A DNA stretch of 25,441 nucleotides from an uncultured Prevotellaceae bacterium (GCA_905210415.1 CAJLWM010000032.1:1-25441), one strand, 5' to 3'; positions 16,300-24,689 are shown, counted from the stretch's first letter. Program-made: numbers and translations. Notes: generated by a model from the sequence alone, not told the origin.

Positions 16300-16812
16300 A
16301 TGGTGAAAAGAGTGATTTTAGTTGTGCTAATGATTGTGCCAATGATGGTGATGGCTCAAAACATTAAACTTGGCAAGGTGGATAAGGTGGCTATATTCAA
16401 TGCCATGCCTGAAAAGGTAGAGGCTGAGGCTCAGATAAAGTTGCTTAGCGACCAATATCAGAAGGAATACGACTTGCTTCGCGCCGAATACAACCGCAAA
16501 TATGCCGATTTCCAAGCGATGGCTATCGACAACAAGACTCCGGGTACTATCAAGGAGCGCCGCATGCAGGAATTGCAGGAAAACAACGATAAGATTGAGT
16601 TGTTTATGAAGAGCGTTTCTGCCGACCTTGAGAAGAAGGAGCAAGAGTTTATTGCGCCACTTAAGAAGAAAATTGATGAAGCTGTGGCTGCAGTGGGCGA
16701 GGCTGGCGGTTATCTGCTAATCTACGACGTAAACGACACTAAGATAGCTTATGCAAGCGATGTGTTTGAAGACGTGACTCCGCTTGTGAAAGCACAACTC
16801 AACATGAAATAA
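16300..16812 (+). CDS. OmpH/Skp family chaperone, copy 3
   Basis: This 170-residue protein has signal peptide MVKRVILVVLMIVPMMVMAQ, then IKLGKVDKVAIFNAMPEK, a charged coiled coil (KEYDLLRAEYNRKYADF onwards), a C-terminal LLIYDVNDTKIAYA strand and an EDVTPLVKAQLNMK tail. It lines up with copy 2 from end to end without an evident gap but has diverged in many positions, especially in the coiled coil, which is less Gln-rich. It has its own promoter, a hairpin leader and a strong terminator. Likely a periplasmic chaperone of the same class. A recent error-free duplication is excluded by the divergence. Confidence 0.92.
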   Translation: MVKRVILVVLMIVPMMVMAQNIKLGKVDKVAIFNAMPEKVEAEAQIKLLSDQYQKEYDLLRAEYNRKYADFQAMAIDNKTPGTIKERRMQELQENNDKIELFMKSVSADLEKKEQEFIAPLKKKIDEAVAAVGEAGGYLLIYDVNDTKIAYASDVFEDVTPLVKAQLNMK

Positions 16813-16842
16813 CCAAATAAAGTAACATAATATTTCCCTCGT

Positions 16843-16882
16843 AAAACGGCGCTTCCGACAATGGATAGCGCCGTTTTTTTTG
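16843..16882. terminator. Bidirectional terminator between chaperone copy 3 and the PEGA-SEL1 gene
   Basis: AAAACGGCGCT (16843-16853) pairs perfectly with AGCGCCGTTTT (16866-16876). Eight T's follow on the + strand, and the reverse strand also ends in TTTT. It serves the two convergent genes on either side. Confidence 0.88.
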
Positions 16883-16938
16883 GCTCCTGTGTAGGAGGTC
16901 GTAACTTGCGCTCAGGCTCTGTGGCGAAAGTGTGAGGA

Positions 16939-18954
16939 TTATGGGGCTACACTTGTCTCTATTGATTTTAAGATGTTTTCTTTTGCAGACTTGTTGCCAT
17001 TCTTAGCAGCTAATTTATACCATTTTGTTGCTTCGGTAGGGTCTTTCTCTACTCCTAATCCGTATTCATAGCAGACACCCAAATTGTTTTGGGCTCTGTG
17101 GTAGTTTTGGTCGGCGGCGAGGCGATACCACTTAACGGCCTCGTGATAATCTTTCTTCACACCAGTGCCATAATAGTAGCAGGTGCCCAGATTAAACTGT
17201 GCTACGGCATATCCCTGTTCGGCAGATTTGCGATACCATTTGGCTGCTTCTTTTTCATCGAATTTAACGCCCTGTCCCTTTTCGTAGCAATAGCCTAATT
17301 TGTTTTGCGCTTTTGCGTGGTTTTGCTCGGCGGCTTTGCGAAACCAACGTGCTTTATTGTCGAAGTCGTTGACTTTCTCGTATCTCAGTGCAAGTTGATA
17401 TTGCGATTCTGCGTCGCCCTTAGTGGCTATGTCGTAGTATTCCTTTGCTTTTGTGCCGGCCTTTGGTATTGCGTTGATAAAAGGATTGACAGATTGAATG
17501 TTGTTTTTTGCGAATTCATTGTTTTGCTGCGCTGCCTTGTAATACCAATTGAGCGCTTCGTCGTTGTCTTGCGCTACGCCGATGCCATGCTCGTAATAAT
17601 ACCCCATCGCGTTTTGTGCCTCAGCGTCGCCTTGGTTAGCCGCTTTTAGGGTCCAATTGGCCGCTTCGGTGTAGTTTTTATCTCTTCCGAGACCTTCGTA
17701 GTAGCATCTTCCTACCATATATTGTGCCGCGGCATATCCTTGCTCGGCAGATTTTTCAATCCAATAATTGGCGGCGGTGCTATCGTGGTTTTCGCCCTCG
17801 GGTAGATAGAATAAGGCGCCAAGGAAGAATTGTGCCTGCGCATCACCGGCGATTGCTTTATCGTAGTCTTTTCTCCAAGACGATTGGGCTGGCGGAATCT
17901 TGCCTTTGTTTTCGGGTAGAGAGCCAGAAATCTCCTTGATTTCACCTTCCGCAAGAGTGATGGAGTCGGAGAATGTGGCGTAGCCATTTTTCATAATGGT
18001 GAGTTTGTGCTTGCCGATAAGCACATCTTTAAAGATGTCGGGCGAAGAGCCGAGGCGATGGTCGTCAATCCACACTTCGGCGCCCAGAGGCTTATATGAA
18101 ACGTTTAGTGTGCCATGTAGCGGCGCAAGGGCTGGAATGGTGATTTGTTTCTTCTCCTGCTTGGCAAGCGTTACCGATAGTTTCTGGCTTCGGTGGCTAT
18201 CTTTGCGGCCCTCTACGATGTATGTGCCGGCGCTTAATTCGCCAGTCCAGTTGTCGAGGCCCATTGGTTGCTCGTTGATGAAAATCTGCGTGTTGTGCGT
18301 AGCTGAAGCGATGGTGAGCGAAGCGAGAGCCGATTTTAGGGTCACGTCAAGTTGCGTTTTCTCTTTTCCGATTTGTATTATGCCCGCCTCTGGTATGCAG
18401 CCGCTTGCTTCGGCACGATATTGATGCTCGCCATACGATAGCGCCTTAAGGAATTCTCCGCTGCCGTCGTTCTGCATCAGTTCACCGTCGATATACACGA
18501 TGGCGTTTTGGGGGGAAACTGTCATTGCGAGATATGACACTCCGATGTCTTGTTTTATGGTAGTTTGGATTTCGCCGGAAGTTAGCACCAGCTCATAGGT
18601 GCGAGCGGCTTCGATAGCGCAGGGGAAATAGTAGTCGCGCACCATGCCCAGTTGTGGATGCTTGATGGTGAATTTCTTGATGCCGTGCGGCACATACACC
18701 CATATTTCGCCCACTTCTTGCCGTGTCTTCACGATGCCAGCCATTCCGCCCTCAAAGCTAAATCCTGTCTGCGATGTGACAACCTTGATTAAGGCGGCAA
18801 TATCGCCGTTCTGGTCCTTTTCCTGTGAGCCAGCAATATTTGCTGTAAGATCGTTTGTAAGGGGCTTAAAAGAGGCGACAGATAGCGTTTGTGACAATAG
18901 GCAGACGCTGCTTGCCAGTGATATGAATAGTGTGATGAGAATTCTTCGTGTCAT
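16939..18954 (-). CDS. PEGA-domain and SEL1-repeat secreted protein
   Basis: The start at 18954 gives 671 residues with signal peptide MTRRILITLFISLASSVCLL then SQ. The longer frame from 19011 runs into the promoter and is rejected. After an N-terminal beta-rich domain come three PEGA-type units, marked by VSPQNAIVYIDGELM, THNTQIFINEQPMG and YKPLGAEVWIDDHRLG. The C-terminal half holds about seven SEL1 repeats with the A-Q-x-x-L-G-x-C-Y-x-x-G-x-G-V pattern (for example AQFNLGTCYYYGTGVKKDYH and AQNNLGVCYEYGLGVEKDP). SEL1 repeats are protein-binding solenoids and PEGA domains are surface or periplasmic beta modules, so a scaffold role is likely. No enzyme motif is seen. It is monocistronic and converges on chaperone copy 3. 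Confidence 0.88.
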   Translation of the reverse strand: MTRRILITLFISLASSVCLLSQTLSVASFKPLTNDLTANIAGSQEKDQNGDIAALIKVVTSQTGFSFEGGMAGIVKTRQEVGEIWVYVPHGIKKFTIKHPQLGMVRDYYFPCAIEAARTYELVLTSGEIQTTIKQDIGVSYLAMTVSPQNAIVYIDGELMQNDGSGEFLKALSYGEHQYRAEASGCIPEAGIIQIGKEKTQLDVTLKSALASLTIASATHNTQIFINEQPMGLDNWTGELSAGTYIVEGRKDSHRSQKLSVTLAKQEKKQITIPALAPLHGTLNVSYKPLGAEVWIDDHRLGSSPDIFKDVLIGKHKLTIMKNGYATFSDSITLAEGEIKEISGSLPENKGKIPPAQSSWRKDYDKAIAGDAQAQFFLGALFYLPEGENHDSTAANYWIEKSAEQGYAAAQYMVGRCYYEGLGRDKNYTEAANWTLKAANQGDAEAQNAMGYYYEHGIGVAQDNDEALNWYYKAAQQNNEFAKNNIQSVNPFINAIPKAGTKAKEYYDIATKGDAESQYQLALRYEKVNDFDNKARWFRKAAEQNHAKAQNKLGYCYEKGQGVKFDEKEAAKWYRKSAEQGYAVAQFNLGTCYYYGTGVKKDYHEAVKWYRLAADQNYHRAQNNLGVCYEYGLGVEKDPTEATKWYKLAAKNGNKSAKENILKSIETSVAP

Positions 18955-19008
18955 AGTGGTATTTTTATTTACAATGACCATCGCCAGATGCGGGGGCGAC
19001 GTTTTAGA

Positions 19009-19040
19009 CAAAGATAATGAAATGTAGGGTTATAACCAAA
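19009..19040 (-). promoter_or_regulatory. Promoter TTTG-N20-TATCTTTG for the PEGA-SEL1 gene
   Basis: On the reverse strand TTTG (complement of 19037-19040) is followed after 20 bases by TATCTTTG (complement of 19009-19016). Both elements and spacing fit the Bacteroidota consensus. The leader would be about 48 bases and excludes the start at 19011. Confidence 0.75.
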
Positions 19041-19103
19041 TCGGTCATTTGAGCGCGAATGCGAGATTATGCTGCTGTGCCCCAATGAGGGAATTGTGAT
19101 ATA

Positions 19104-19137
19104 AAGAAAAAGGACTCAAAATAAATTTGAGTCCTTG
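19104..19137 (-). terminator. Intrinsic terminator after tRNA-His
   Basis: On the reverse strand AAGGACTCAAA pairs with TTTGAGTCCTT around a short AT loop, and the T-run continues as TTTTTCTTT. It lies about a dozen bases past the tRNA 3' end. Confidence 0.85.
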
Positions 19138-19148
19138 AAAATTTGAAG

Positions 19149-19222
<74 letters not shown>

Positions 19223-19241
19223 CATGTCGGTTTGACGGGTG

Positions 19242-19272
19242 CAAAGTTACAAACAATGGCTGAATTATGCAA
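19242..19272 (-). promoter_or_regulatory. Promoter TTG-N20-TAACTTTG for tRNA-His
   Basis: The reverse strand has TTG (complement of 19270-19272) and, 20 bases on, TAACTTTG (complement of 19242-19249). The -7 box ends about 20 bases before the mature tRNA. This makes the tRNA independent of nagA upstream. Confidence 0.65.
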
Positions 19273-19317
19273 GAGCCAAACCGCTTTTTTAGATTTATTT
19301 TTGACAATTTACTTCTT

Positions 19318-20463
19318 TCAGTCTACTAAGTTGCCCATTGAGTACACTGCTTTGAGTGTGTAATCAGCGTTAAGCAACAGTATATCAGCATCTTTTCCCT
19401 TTACTAATTGACCCTTACGGTCGCTGATGCCCATGATGCGAGCAGGAGTCTCAGAAGCCATTCTGATAGTGTCGAACAAAGGAATGCCTGCGTGAGTGGT
19501 GGTTTTGATCAAGCGGTCCATAGTGGCGATAGAGCCAGCGAGGGCGCTGCGGTCGGCCACCTTGCACACACCGTCTTCGATGATTGCACCAGGAAGGAAG
19601 ATGTAGTTGCTGTCGCTACCTGCGCAAGCGAGAGAGTCGGTGATAAGGGCAGTGCGCTCAACGCCTTTAAACTTATGGATGAGGCGAATGATGGTATCAG
19701 GCAAGTGGCATCCGTCGGTGATCATTTCCACGTCCATATCGTCGATTAGGTAAACGCTTTCTACTGTGCCTTCGTGCTTAAATTCGCGCACGTTGTGGAA
19801 ACCGCCCATAGCGTTGTAGAAGTGAGTAGCGAGAGAGTAACCGTTTTCCCAAGCATCCTTAACGATAGGGTAGTCGGCAGTGGTGTGGGCAATGCCCATC
19901 ACGATGCCGTGCTCGTGAGCGAATTTACCAAATTCGAGGGCGCCGTTGAGCTCAGGTGCAGCGTCGATGCGCTTGATGCACTTGTAGCGCTCAATCATTG
20001 GGATGTATTTTGCTGGGTCTGGATCGCAGATATATTCAGGCATTTGTCCGCCGGTCTTCTTGATGTTCAAGTGAGGACCTTCGAGGTGCAAACCTTCGAT
20101 AGTGGTGTTGCCTTGAGCCATAATCTTCTCGCATACTTCGGCTGCTTCGTTGATCATCTCTTGTGATGAAGAGCTAAGAGTAGGGAAGATTGATGTAGTG
20201 CCGTGTTTCAGGTGAGTGGCAGCGGCTGTTACGAAAGCATCTTCTTTGCATTCCATAAAGTCGCGACCGCCACCGCCGTGGCAGTGGATTTCGATGCCAC
20301 CAGGTGTAACGTATGCGCCTTCGGCGTCGATTGCTTCTGCGCCTTCTACCAAAAGGCTGTCAGATTTCACTTCCAAAATTTTGCCGTTCTCAAAAAGGAT
20401 AGAACCGCCTTTGACCCATCCAGAAGGGGTGTGGATAGTGCCGTTGTATATTTGCTTTACCAT
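19318..20463 (-). CDS. nagA: N-acetylglucosamine-6-phosphate deacetylase
   Basis: The 381-residue amidohydrolase removes acetate from GlcNAc-6-phosphate, feeding amino-sugar catabolism and wall recycling in the cytoplasm. Metal-site motifs are present: His60-x-His62 in GGIEIHCHGG, Glu128 in GLHLEGPHLN, His193 in IAHTTA, His214 in THFYNAM and the catalytic Asp276 in ALITDSLACAG. The length is normal for the family and the start at 20463 gives the usual N-terminal strand. It is divergent from an AraC-family gene, but no nagB or transporter lies next to it. A promoter -7 box is at 20499-20506. No clear terminator separates it from tRNA-His. Confidence 0.95.
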   Translation of the reverse strand: MVKQIYNGTIHTPSGWVKGGSILFENGKILEVKSDSLLVEGAEAIDAEGAYVTPGGIEIHCHGGGGRDFMECKEDAFVTAAATHLKHGTTSIFPTLSSSSQEMINEAAEVCEKIMAQGNTTIEGLHLEGPHLNIKKTGGQMPEYICDPDPAKYIPMIERYKCIKRIDAAPELNGALEFGKFAHEHGIVMGIAHTTADYPIVKDAWENGYSLATHFYNAMGGFHNVREFKHEGTVESVYLIDDMDVEMITDGCHLPDTIIRLIHKFKGVERTALITDSLACAGSDSNYIFLPGAIIEDGVCKVADRSALAGSIATMDRLIKTTTHAGIPLFDTIRMASETPARIMGISDRKGQLVKGKDADILLLNADYTLKAVYSMGNLVD

Positions 20464-20498
20464 ATTATAGGTTATAGGGTTGATTTAGTTTTCTGCTA

Positions 20499-20506
20499 CA
20501 AAATTA
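20499..20506 (-). promoter_or_regulatory. -7 box TAATTTTG for nagA
   Basis: The reverse strand reads TAATTTTG, an exact TAnnTTTG match, 35 bases from the nagA start. The -33 region is only T-rich, without a clean TTTG at proper spacing. Confidence 0.5.
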
Positions 20507-20680
20507 GTAATTATTTATGTGATAATAATCTAAAAAAACGTTTCCGAAGTATAAATAATGTTTAATAATAAAAACTTTTGTTACGTCTTCTTGAAGGCGC
20601 TTATTGACCACTGCGGGTGAGGATATTAAGGAAATGTAGCGGAATGGAGTAAATTATTGGTCAAAAAATCTTATTTTCGC

Positions 20681-20710
20681 TTGGAGAATGGTATTATTTG
20701 CCTAATTTTG
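20681..20710 (+). promoter_or_regulatory. Promoter TTG-N19-TAATTTTG for the AraC-family gene
   Basis: TTG at 20681-20683 and TAATTTTG at 20703-20710 are separated by 19 bases. A 7-base inverted repeat, TTGACCA (20604-20610) and TGGTCAA (20658-20664), lies just upstream and could be an operator, although its 47-base spacing is wide and it may be chance. Confidence 0.6.
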
Positions 20711-20747
20711 CAGGAAGTTTAATAACGATAAAAATATAATTAAAAAA

Positions 20748-21626
20748 GTGACTGCAATATTATCGAAAGTGCTTGATTTATCGGATGCTGAGCGGGTGCG
20801 CTGCTATGACGATGATATAGTTTTGTTTAATCGCTTGGAGGTGATTACGCTTGAACGTCTGCCATGGAAACTCGGCCGCCCATTGTTTGCGGTGTGTCTG
20901 CAGGGTTCGGCAACGGTGAAGGTTGACCTGCAAGAATATAAGATAAGCGAGAACGAATTGGTGACCTTGATGCCAGATTCGATCATTCATGGCTATGATT
21001 TTAGCGATGACTTTAAGGGTGTTATGATATTGGTGAGCAGAAAGGTGGCAGATGAAGTGCTGCCCGATATCACTTCGGTGTTGCCTATCATAATGGACTT
21101 CCGCCAGAGCCCAGTGGTGCAGTTGTCGAGGGATGAAGCGCGCGAATTAAACGAGTTCCACGAATTTATATGGCGAAAGATGTTGGTGGTGAGAGGCGAA
21201 TACGGCAAGAAAGAGTTGAACAGCCTTTTGCTGGGCATCTTCTATGAGGTGCTATCGGTGTATAAGGAGCGCTTCTCGTATGGCAAATTCAAGCGTACTC
21301 GCAACGAAGAGACGTTCTATAAATTCTATTCGCTCATTGAGAAAGATTATCGTAAGGAACGCTCGGTGCTCTATTTCGCCAATCGCCTGTGCATCTCAGC
21401 CAAGCACCTCTCGATGGTGGTGAAAAAGGTGAGCGGACGCACAGCCAGCGACTGGATTGACGATTATGTGGTGCTTCAAGCCAAGCAGTTGCTTCGTTCG
21501 TCGTCGATGACCATACAGGAGGTTAGCCGCGAATTGAATTTCCCTAACCAATCGTTCTTCGGAAAATATTTCAAGAAGAGAGTAGGCTTGTCGCCGAGCG
21601 AATATCGTGTGAGAGGACAAGTGTAA
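20748..21626 (+). CDS. AraC-family transcriptional regulator
   Basis: The 292-residue protein has a cupin-like N-terminal sensing domain (LFAVCLQGSATVKVDLQEYK, then ISENELVTLMPDSIIHGYDF) and a C-terminal double helix-turn-helix from about residue 190. The second helix-turn-helix is marked by MTIQEVSRELNFPNQSFFGK and the AraC signature YFKKRVGLSPSEYR. It uses a GTG start; there is no in-frame ATG before residue 75, and starting at GTG gives the MTAILSKVLDLS N-terminus expected for this Bacteroidales group. It is divergent from nagA and 27 bases upstream of the Lnb-like gene. Its ligand and targets are unknown; control of either neighbour is only a possibility. Confidence 0.92.
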   Translation: MTAILSKVLDLSDAERVRCYDDDIVLFNRLEVITLERLPWKLGRPLFAVCLQGSATVKVDLQEYKISENELVTLMPDSIIHGYDFSDDFKGVMILVSRKVADEVLPDITSVLPIIMDFRQSPVVQLSRDEARELNEFHEFIWRKMLVVRGEYGKKELNSLLLGIFYEVLSVYKERFSYGKFKRTRNEETFYKFYSLIEKDYRKERSVLYFANRLCISAKHLSMVVKKVSGRTASDWIDDYVVLQAKQLLRSSSMTIQEVSRELNFPNQSFFGKYFKKRVGLSPSEYRVRGQV

Positions 21627-21653
21627 GAATAACTTTGATTTAGAGTGGAAGAT

Positions 21654-22907
21654 ATGAAGAAATTATTGGCGTATGTGATGGTGGCTATAGCCTCGGTGCT
21701 GAGTTTTTGCGCCAGTGCGCAGGAGGCAGAGACAGCCGACCTGATGCAGGTGGCGGCAGAAGGCTCAAAAGAGGTGTCGACACAAGGCGTGAGCCAGGCC
21801 GACAGTCTCGGCATAAGAATCTCGATAGTGACGTGCTATCCAGGCAGTCGCAACTATGAGTTGTATGGCCACACAATGATAAGAGTGCAGGTGAATGGCG
21901 AGGATTTGCTCTTCAACTATGGCATCTTTAATTTTCGTGCAAAGGGTTTTCTCTATCGGTTTGTGAAAGGCGAGTGCGACTATATGCTCGCGGCATATCC
22001 ATACTACTATCTCACGCAAGGCTATGAGAGCCGCAAGATAGTGGAGCAGGAATTGAATCTTACCGATGAGCAGAAGCGCAAAGTGGTGGCATTCCTGTGG
22101 GAAAATGCCATGCCGGAAAATGCCACATACCGCTACGACTGGGCGTATAACAACTGCGCCACAAAGCCACGCGACATCGTGGAGATGGCTGTGGGCGAAA
22201 GTCTGCGCTATGGCGAGCCAGAGCAGCCCGGAGCCTCGTTTCGCGAGATAATGGCGTATTACGACCGCAACTACCCGTGGCAGCAATTCGGCATCGACCT
22301 TGTGCTTGGTTCGGGGCTTGATAAGAAACTCACCTACCGCGAACAGATGTTCAGCCCGATAAAGCTGATGCAGGCGTTGGCTGGAGCCACCGTGGAGCGC
22401 GATGGCGAGCGCGTGCCATTGGTATCGCACACATGCGACCTTGTGGAGGGTGGCGACGAAGGAGCAGCACTTGGTCCTACACCATTTGTGCTCACACCGC
22501 TGTTTGTGTTCTTGGCGCTGTTTGCGGTGGCGCTTGCGTTCACCGTGATGGAGCGCAGAAAGGGTGTGCTATATCGCTGGCTCGACAGTGCCGTGTTCGG
22601 TGCATTTGCCTTGGCGGGCGTGCTTGTGGCGTTCCTCACATTGGTGTCGACGCACTATGGCACATCGCCCAACGTCAATGCGCTGTGGGTGCATCCGTTG
22701 GCATTCATTCCGGCAATATGCGTGTGGATAAAGAAATCGAAGCGCGTGCTTGCGGTGTATCATATAGCTAATGCCGCGGTGATAGTGCTGCTGGCAGCGG
22801 CGTGGGGCTTCCTGCCACAGGTGGGAAATGTTGCGTTCATCCCAATGGCGGCGTTGAGCCTTGTGCGCTCTGTCAACTACCTTCTGTATTATAAGAAAAA
22901 TCGCTAA
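21654..22907 (+). CDS. Lnb-like (DUF4105) membrane protein, probable lipoprotein N-acyltransferase
   Basis: The start at 21654 gives 417 residues with signal peptide MKKLLAYVMVAIASVLSFCA then SAQ. The periplasmic domain (about 50-260) carries the candidate catalytic His73 in YELYGHTMIRV and Cys168 in YDWAYNNCATKPRDIV, the His/Cys pair of the DUF4105 fold. Four or five hydrophobic segments follow (about 278-298, 312-333, 347-359, 368-388, 394-412). To my knowledge this family contains Lnb, recently described as the Bacteroides enzyme that N-acylates lipoproteins, replacing Lnt. If so, it would mature lipoproteins such as those encoded at 3005 and 8973. The alternative in-frame ATG at 21645 adds only three residues. 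The exact function is inferred from the family; other DUF4105 members may differ. Confidence 0.8.
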   Translation: MKKLLAYVMVAIASVLSFCASAQEAETADLMQVAAEGSKEVSTQGVSQADSLGIRISIVTCYPGSRNYELYGHTMIRVQVNGEDLLFNYGIFNFRAKGFLYRFVKGECDYMLAAYPYYYLTQGYESRKIVEQELNLTDEQKRKVVAFLWENAMPENATYRYDWAYNNCATKPRDIVEMAVGESLRYGEPEQPGASFREIMAYYDRNYPWQQFGIDLVLGSGLDKKLTYREQMFSPIKLMQALAGATVERDGERVPLVSHTCDLVEGGDEGAALGPTPFVLTPLFVFLALFAVALAFTVMERRKGVLYRWLDSAVFGAFALAGVLVAFLTLVSTHYGTSPNVNALWVHPLAFIPAICVWIKKSKRVLAVYHIANAAVIVLLAAAWGFLPQVGNVAFIPMAALSLVRSVNYLLYYKKNR

Positions 22908-23055
22908 AGCGCTGTTGTGGCACGCTATTTGAGGTAGCGATAGTGGCGCAGTGCCGATGGTCGGCGGTTGTACTCAGCCTTGTAGATTGGGGGTTGTGCA
23001 TAACTTATATGTGAGAAATGCGGGGAGCGCTTCATAATAATTGGCAAGAAATTAG

Positions 23056-23063
23056 TATATTTG
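23056..23063 (+). promoter_or_regulatory. -7 box TATATTTG before the phosphatase-like gene
   Basis: TATATTTG matches TAnnTTTG and ends 14 bases before the ATG at 23078, so the leader would be very short. No clear -33 element is present. Further upstream (22918-22956) a nested hairpin, GGCAC...GTGCC enclosing CGCTA...TAGCG, lies between the two genes but lacks a T-run. Confidence 0.5.
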
Positions 23064-23077
23064 CACACTGAACAGAT

Positions 23078-24679
23078 ATGCAAAAGAATAGACGACAAAA
23101 AAACAGATTAGTAACCAGCATCGTAGCATCGATGGTGGCGCTATCGGCTATGTCGCAAGTTAAGGACGGCAGTCCGCAACTTGTGCTTGGCATTGTCGTT
23201 GACCAACTTCGCAGCGACTACATAGAGTTGCTTCAGAGCCACTTCGGCGAACGGGGCTTCAAGCGTCTGCTGCGCGAAGGTGCATTCTTTGAGAATGTCG
23301 ACTTTGACTGCGCCAACCTTGATATAGCATCGGGAACGGCGTTGGTGATGAGTGGCTCATATCCAAGCGTGAATGGCATACCGCAAGCCATGGTCTACGA
23401 CCCGGCAAAGCGCACTGCCACACCTATCCTCAACGATGCCAAGTATATAGGCAATTTCACAAACGAAACATATTCGCCACTTGCGCTGAAAGTGTCGACT
23501 GTGGCCGGCGAGGTGCGCATCAATAACGATGGCCTTGGATTGGTCTACGGCATCGCACCAGATGCTCAGCAAGCCATATTGCTTGCCGGACATGCAGCCA
23601 ATAGCGCATTTTGGATTGACGATGTGAATGGCAAGTGGGCGACCACCACATTCTATAAGGAGGTGCCACAGCCTGTGCAGACGCGCAACTATAGTAGCCC
23701 GTTGGCCAACCGATTGACATCGATGGCGTGGGAGCCTATGTTGCCACTCGAGCAATACGACGAGATACCACAGGCATTGCGATTCTATCGCTTCCGTTAC
23801 AACTTCCCAGATAGCAACAAGGACCGTTACCGCAGTTTCAAGCAGTCGGCTATTGTCAACGAGGAAGTGACATCGGTGGCAATTGACTATATCAACACCC
23901 TCAAGTTGGGCAAGCGCGGACAATTGGATATGCTTAACATCGGGCTTACTGCGGCTCCGTATGAGTATAGCAAGACCGACGACAACCGATTTGAGTTGCA
24001 CGACACCTACATTCGCCTCGATGCGCAATTGGCACGATTGTTCGACGAGGTAGATAAGACAGTAGGAATGAGCAATGTGGTGGTGTTTGTCACCTCTACA
24101 GGCTATTTCAACGATGGCCGCCCAGTGGATGTGAAATACAACGTGCCATCAGGCGAGTTCCGCCCCGACCGAGCTATATCGCTGCTCAATATGTATCTGA
24201 TGGCGATATATGGCAACGGACAATGGGTGGATGGCTACTACAATCGCCAATTCTTCTTGAATAGAAATCTAATAAAAGATAAGAAATTAGACCTTGCTGA
24301 GATACGCCAAAAGTCGAGCGAATTTCTTCGCCAGATGAGCGGCGTCTCGGCAGCATATACCTTCGAGGAAATACTTAACAATCCGGTGAACGACGACCTG
24401 ATTGCGCTCAACCATGTGATGGTGCCAGCATATCAGGGCGACGTGGTGATAGAGGTGAGTGCTGGTTGGACTATCTTGGAGACCCAAAACGGACAAAGCA
24501 AAGTGAAGCAAGTGCGTGCCAACGCAGTGCCTGCTCCGGCGTTCATATTGGCTCCACAAGTTAAGTCGCAACGTATAACCACAGCCATCGATGCCTCGTT
24601 TTTGGCACCAACCGTTTCGCGCCTTCTGCGCATCCGCTCGCCCAATGCGGCGCGCTTTATGCCAGTGTCGCTGCAGTGA
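23078..24679 (+). CDS. Alkaline-phosphatase-superfamily protein, probably catalytically degenerate
   Basis: The 533-residue secreted protein has signal peptide NRLVTSIVASMVALSAMSQ after a basic MQKNRRQK start. The superfamily is recognised by LVLGIVVDQLRSDYIELL with Asp42, by SGTALVMSGSYPSVNGI with Thr87 at the nucleophile position, and by APDAQQAILLAGHAANSAFW, a PafA-like core segment. The two later metal-ligand motifs look lost: where active enzymes have D-x-x-x-H near residue 295 this one has TAAPYEYSK, and where they have T-A-D-H near 341 it has TSTGYFND. It may therefore not be a working phosphatase. It sits directly upstream of secA. The motif comparison is from memory of the family, so a structural check matters. 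Confidence 0.8.
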   Translation: MQKNRRQKNRLVTSIVASMVALSAMSQVKDGSPQLVLGIVVDQLRSDYIELLQSHFGERGFKRLLREGAFFENVDFDCANLDIASGTALVMSGSYPSVNGIPQAMVYDPAKRTATPILNDAKYIGNFTNETYSPLALKVSTVAGEVRINNDGLGLVYGIAPDAQQAILLAGHAANSAFWIDDVNGKWATTTFYKEVPQPVQTRNYSSPLANRLTSMAWEPMLPLEQYDEIPQALRFYRFRYNFPDSNKDRYRSFKQSAIVNEEVTSVAIDYINTLKLGKRGQLDMLNIGLTAAPYEYSKTDDNRFELHDTYIRLDAQLARLFDEVDKTVGMSNVVVFVTSTGYFNDGRPVDVKYNVPSGEFRPDRAISLLNMYLMAIYGNGQWVDGYYNRQFFLNRNLIKDKKLDLAEIRQKSSEFLRQMSGVSAAYTFEEILNNPVNDDLIALNHVMVPAYQGDVVIEVSAGWTILETQNGQSKVKQVRANAVPAPAFILAPQVKSQRITTAIDASFLAPTVSRLLRIRSPNAARFMPVSLQ

Positions 24680-24689
24680 TGCGGCAAGT

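Noticed and set aside
22918..22956. Nested hairpin after the Lnb-like gene as a terminator
   Set aside because: The stems are short and no T-rich tail follows, so it is noted only as a possible structure.
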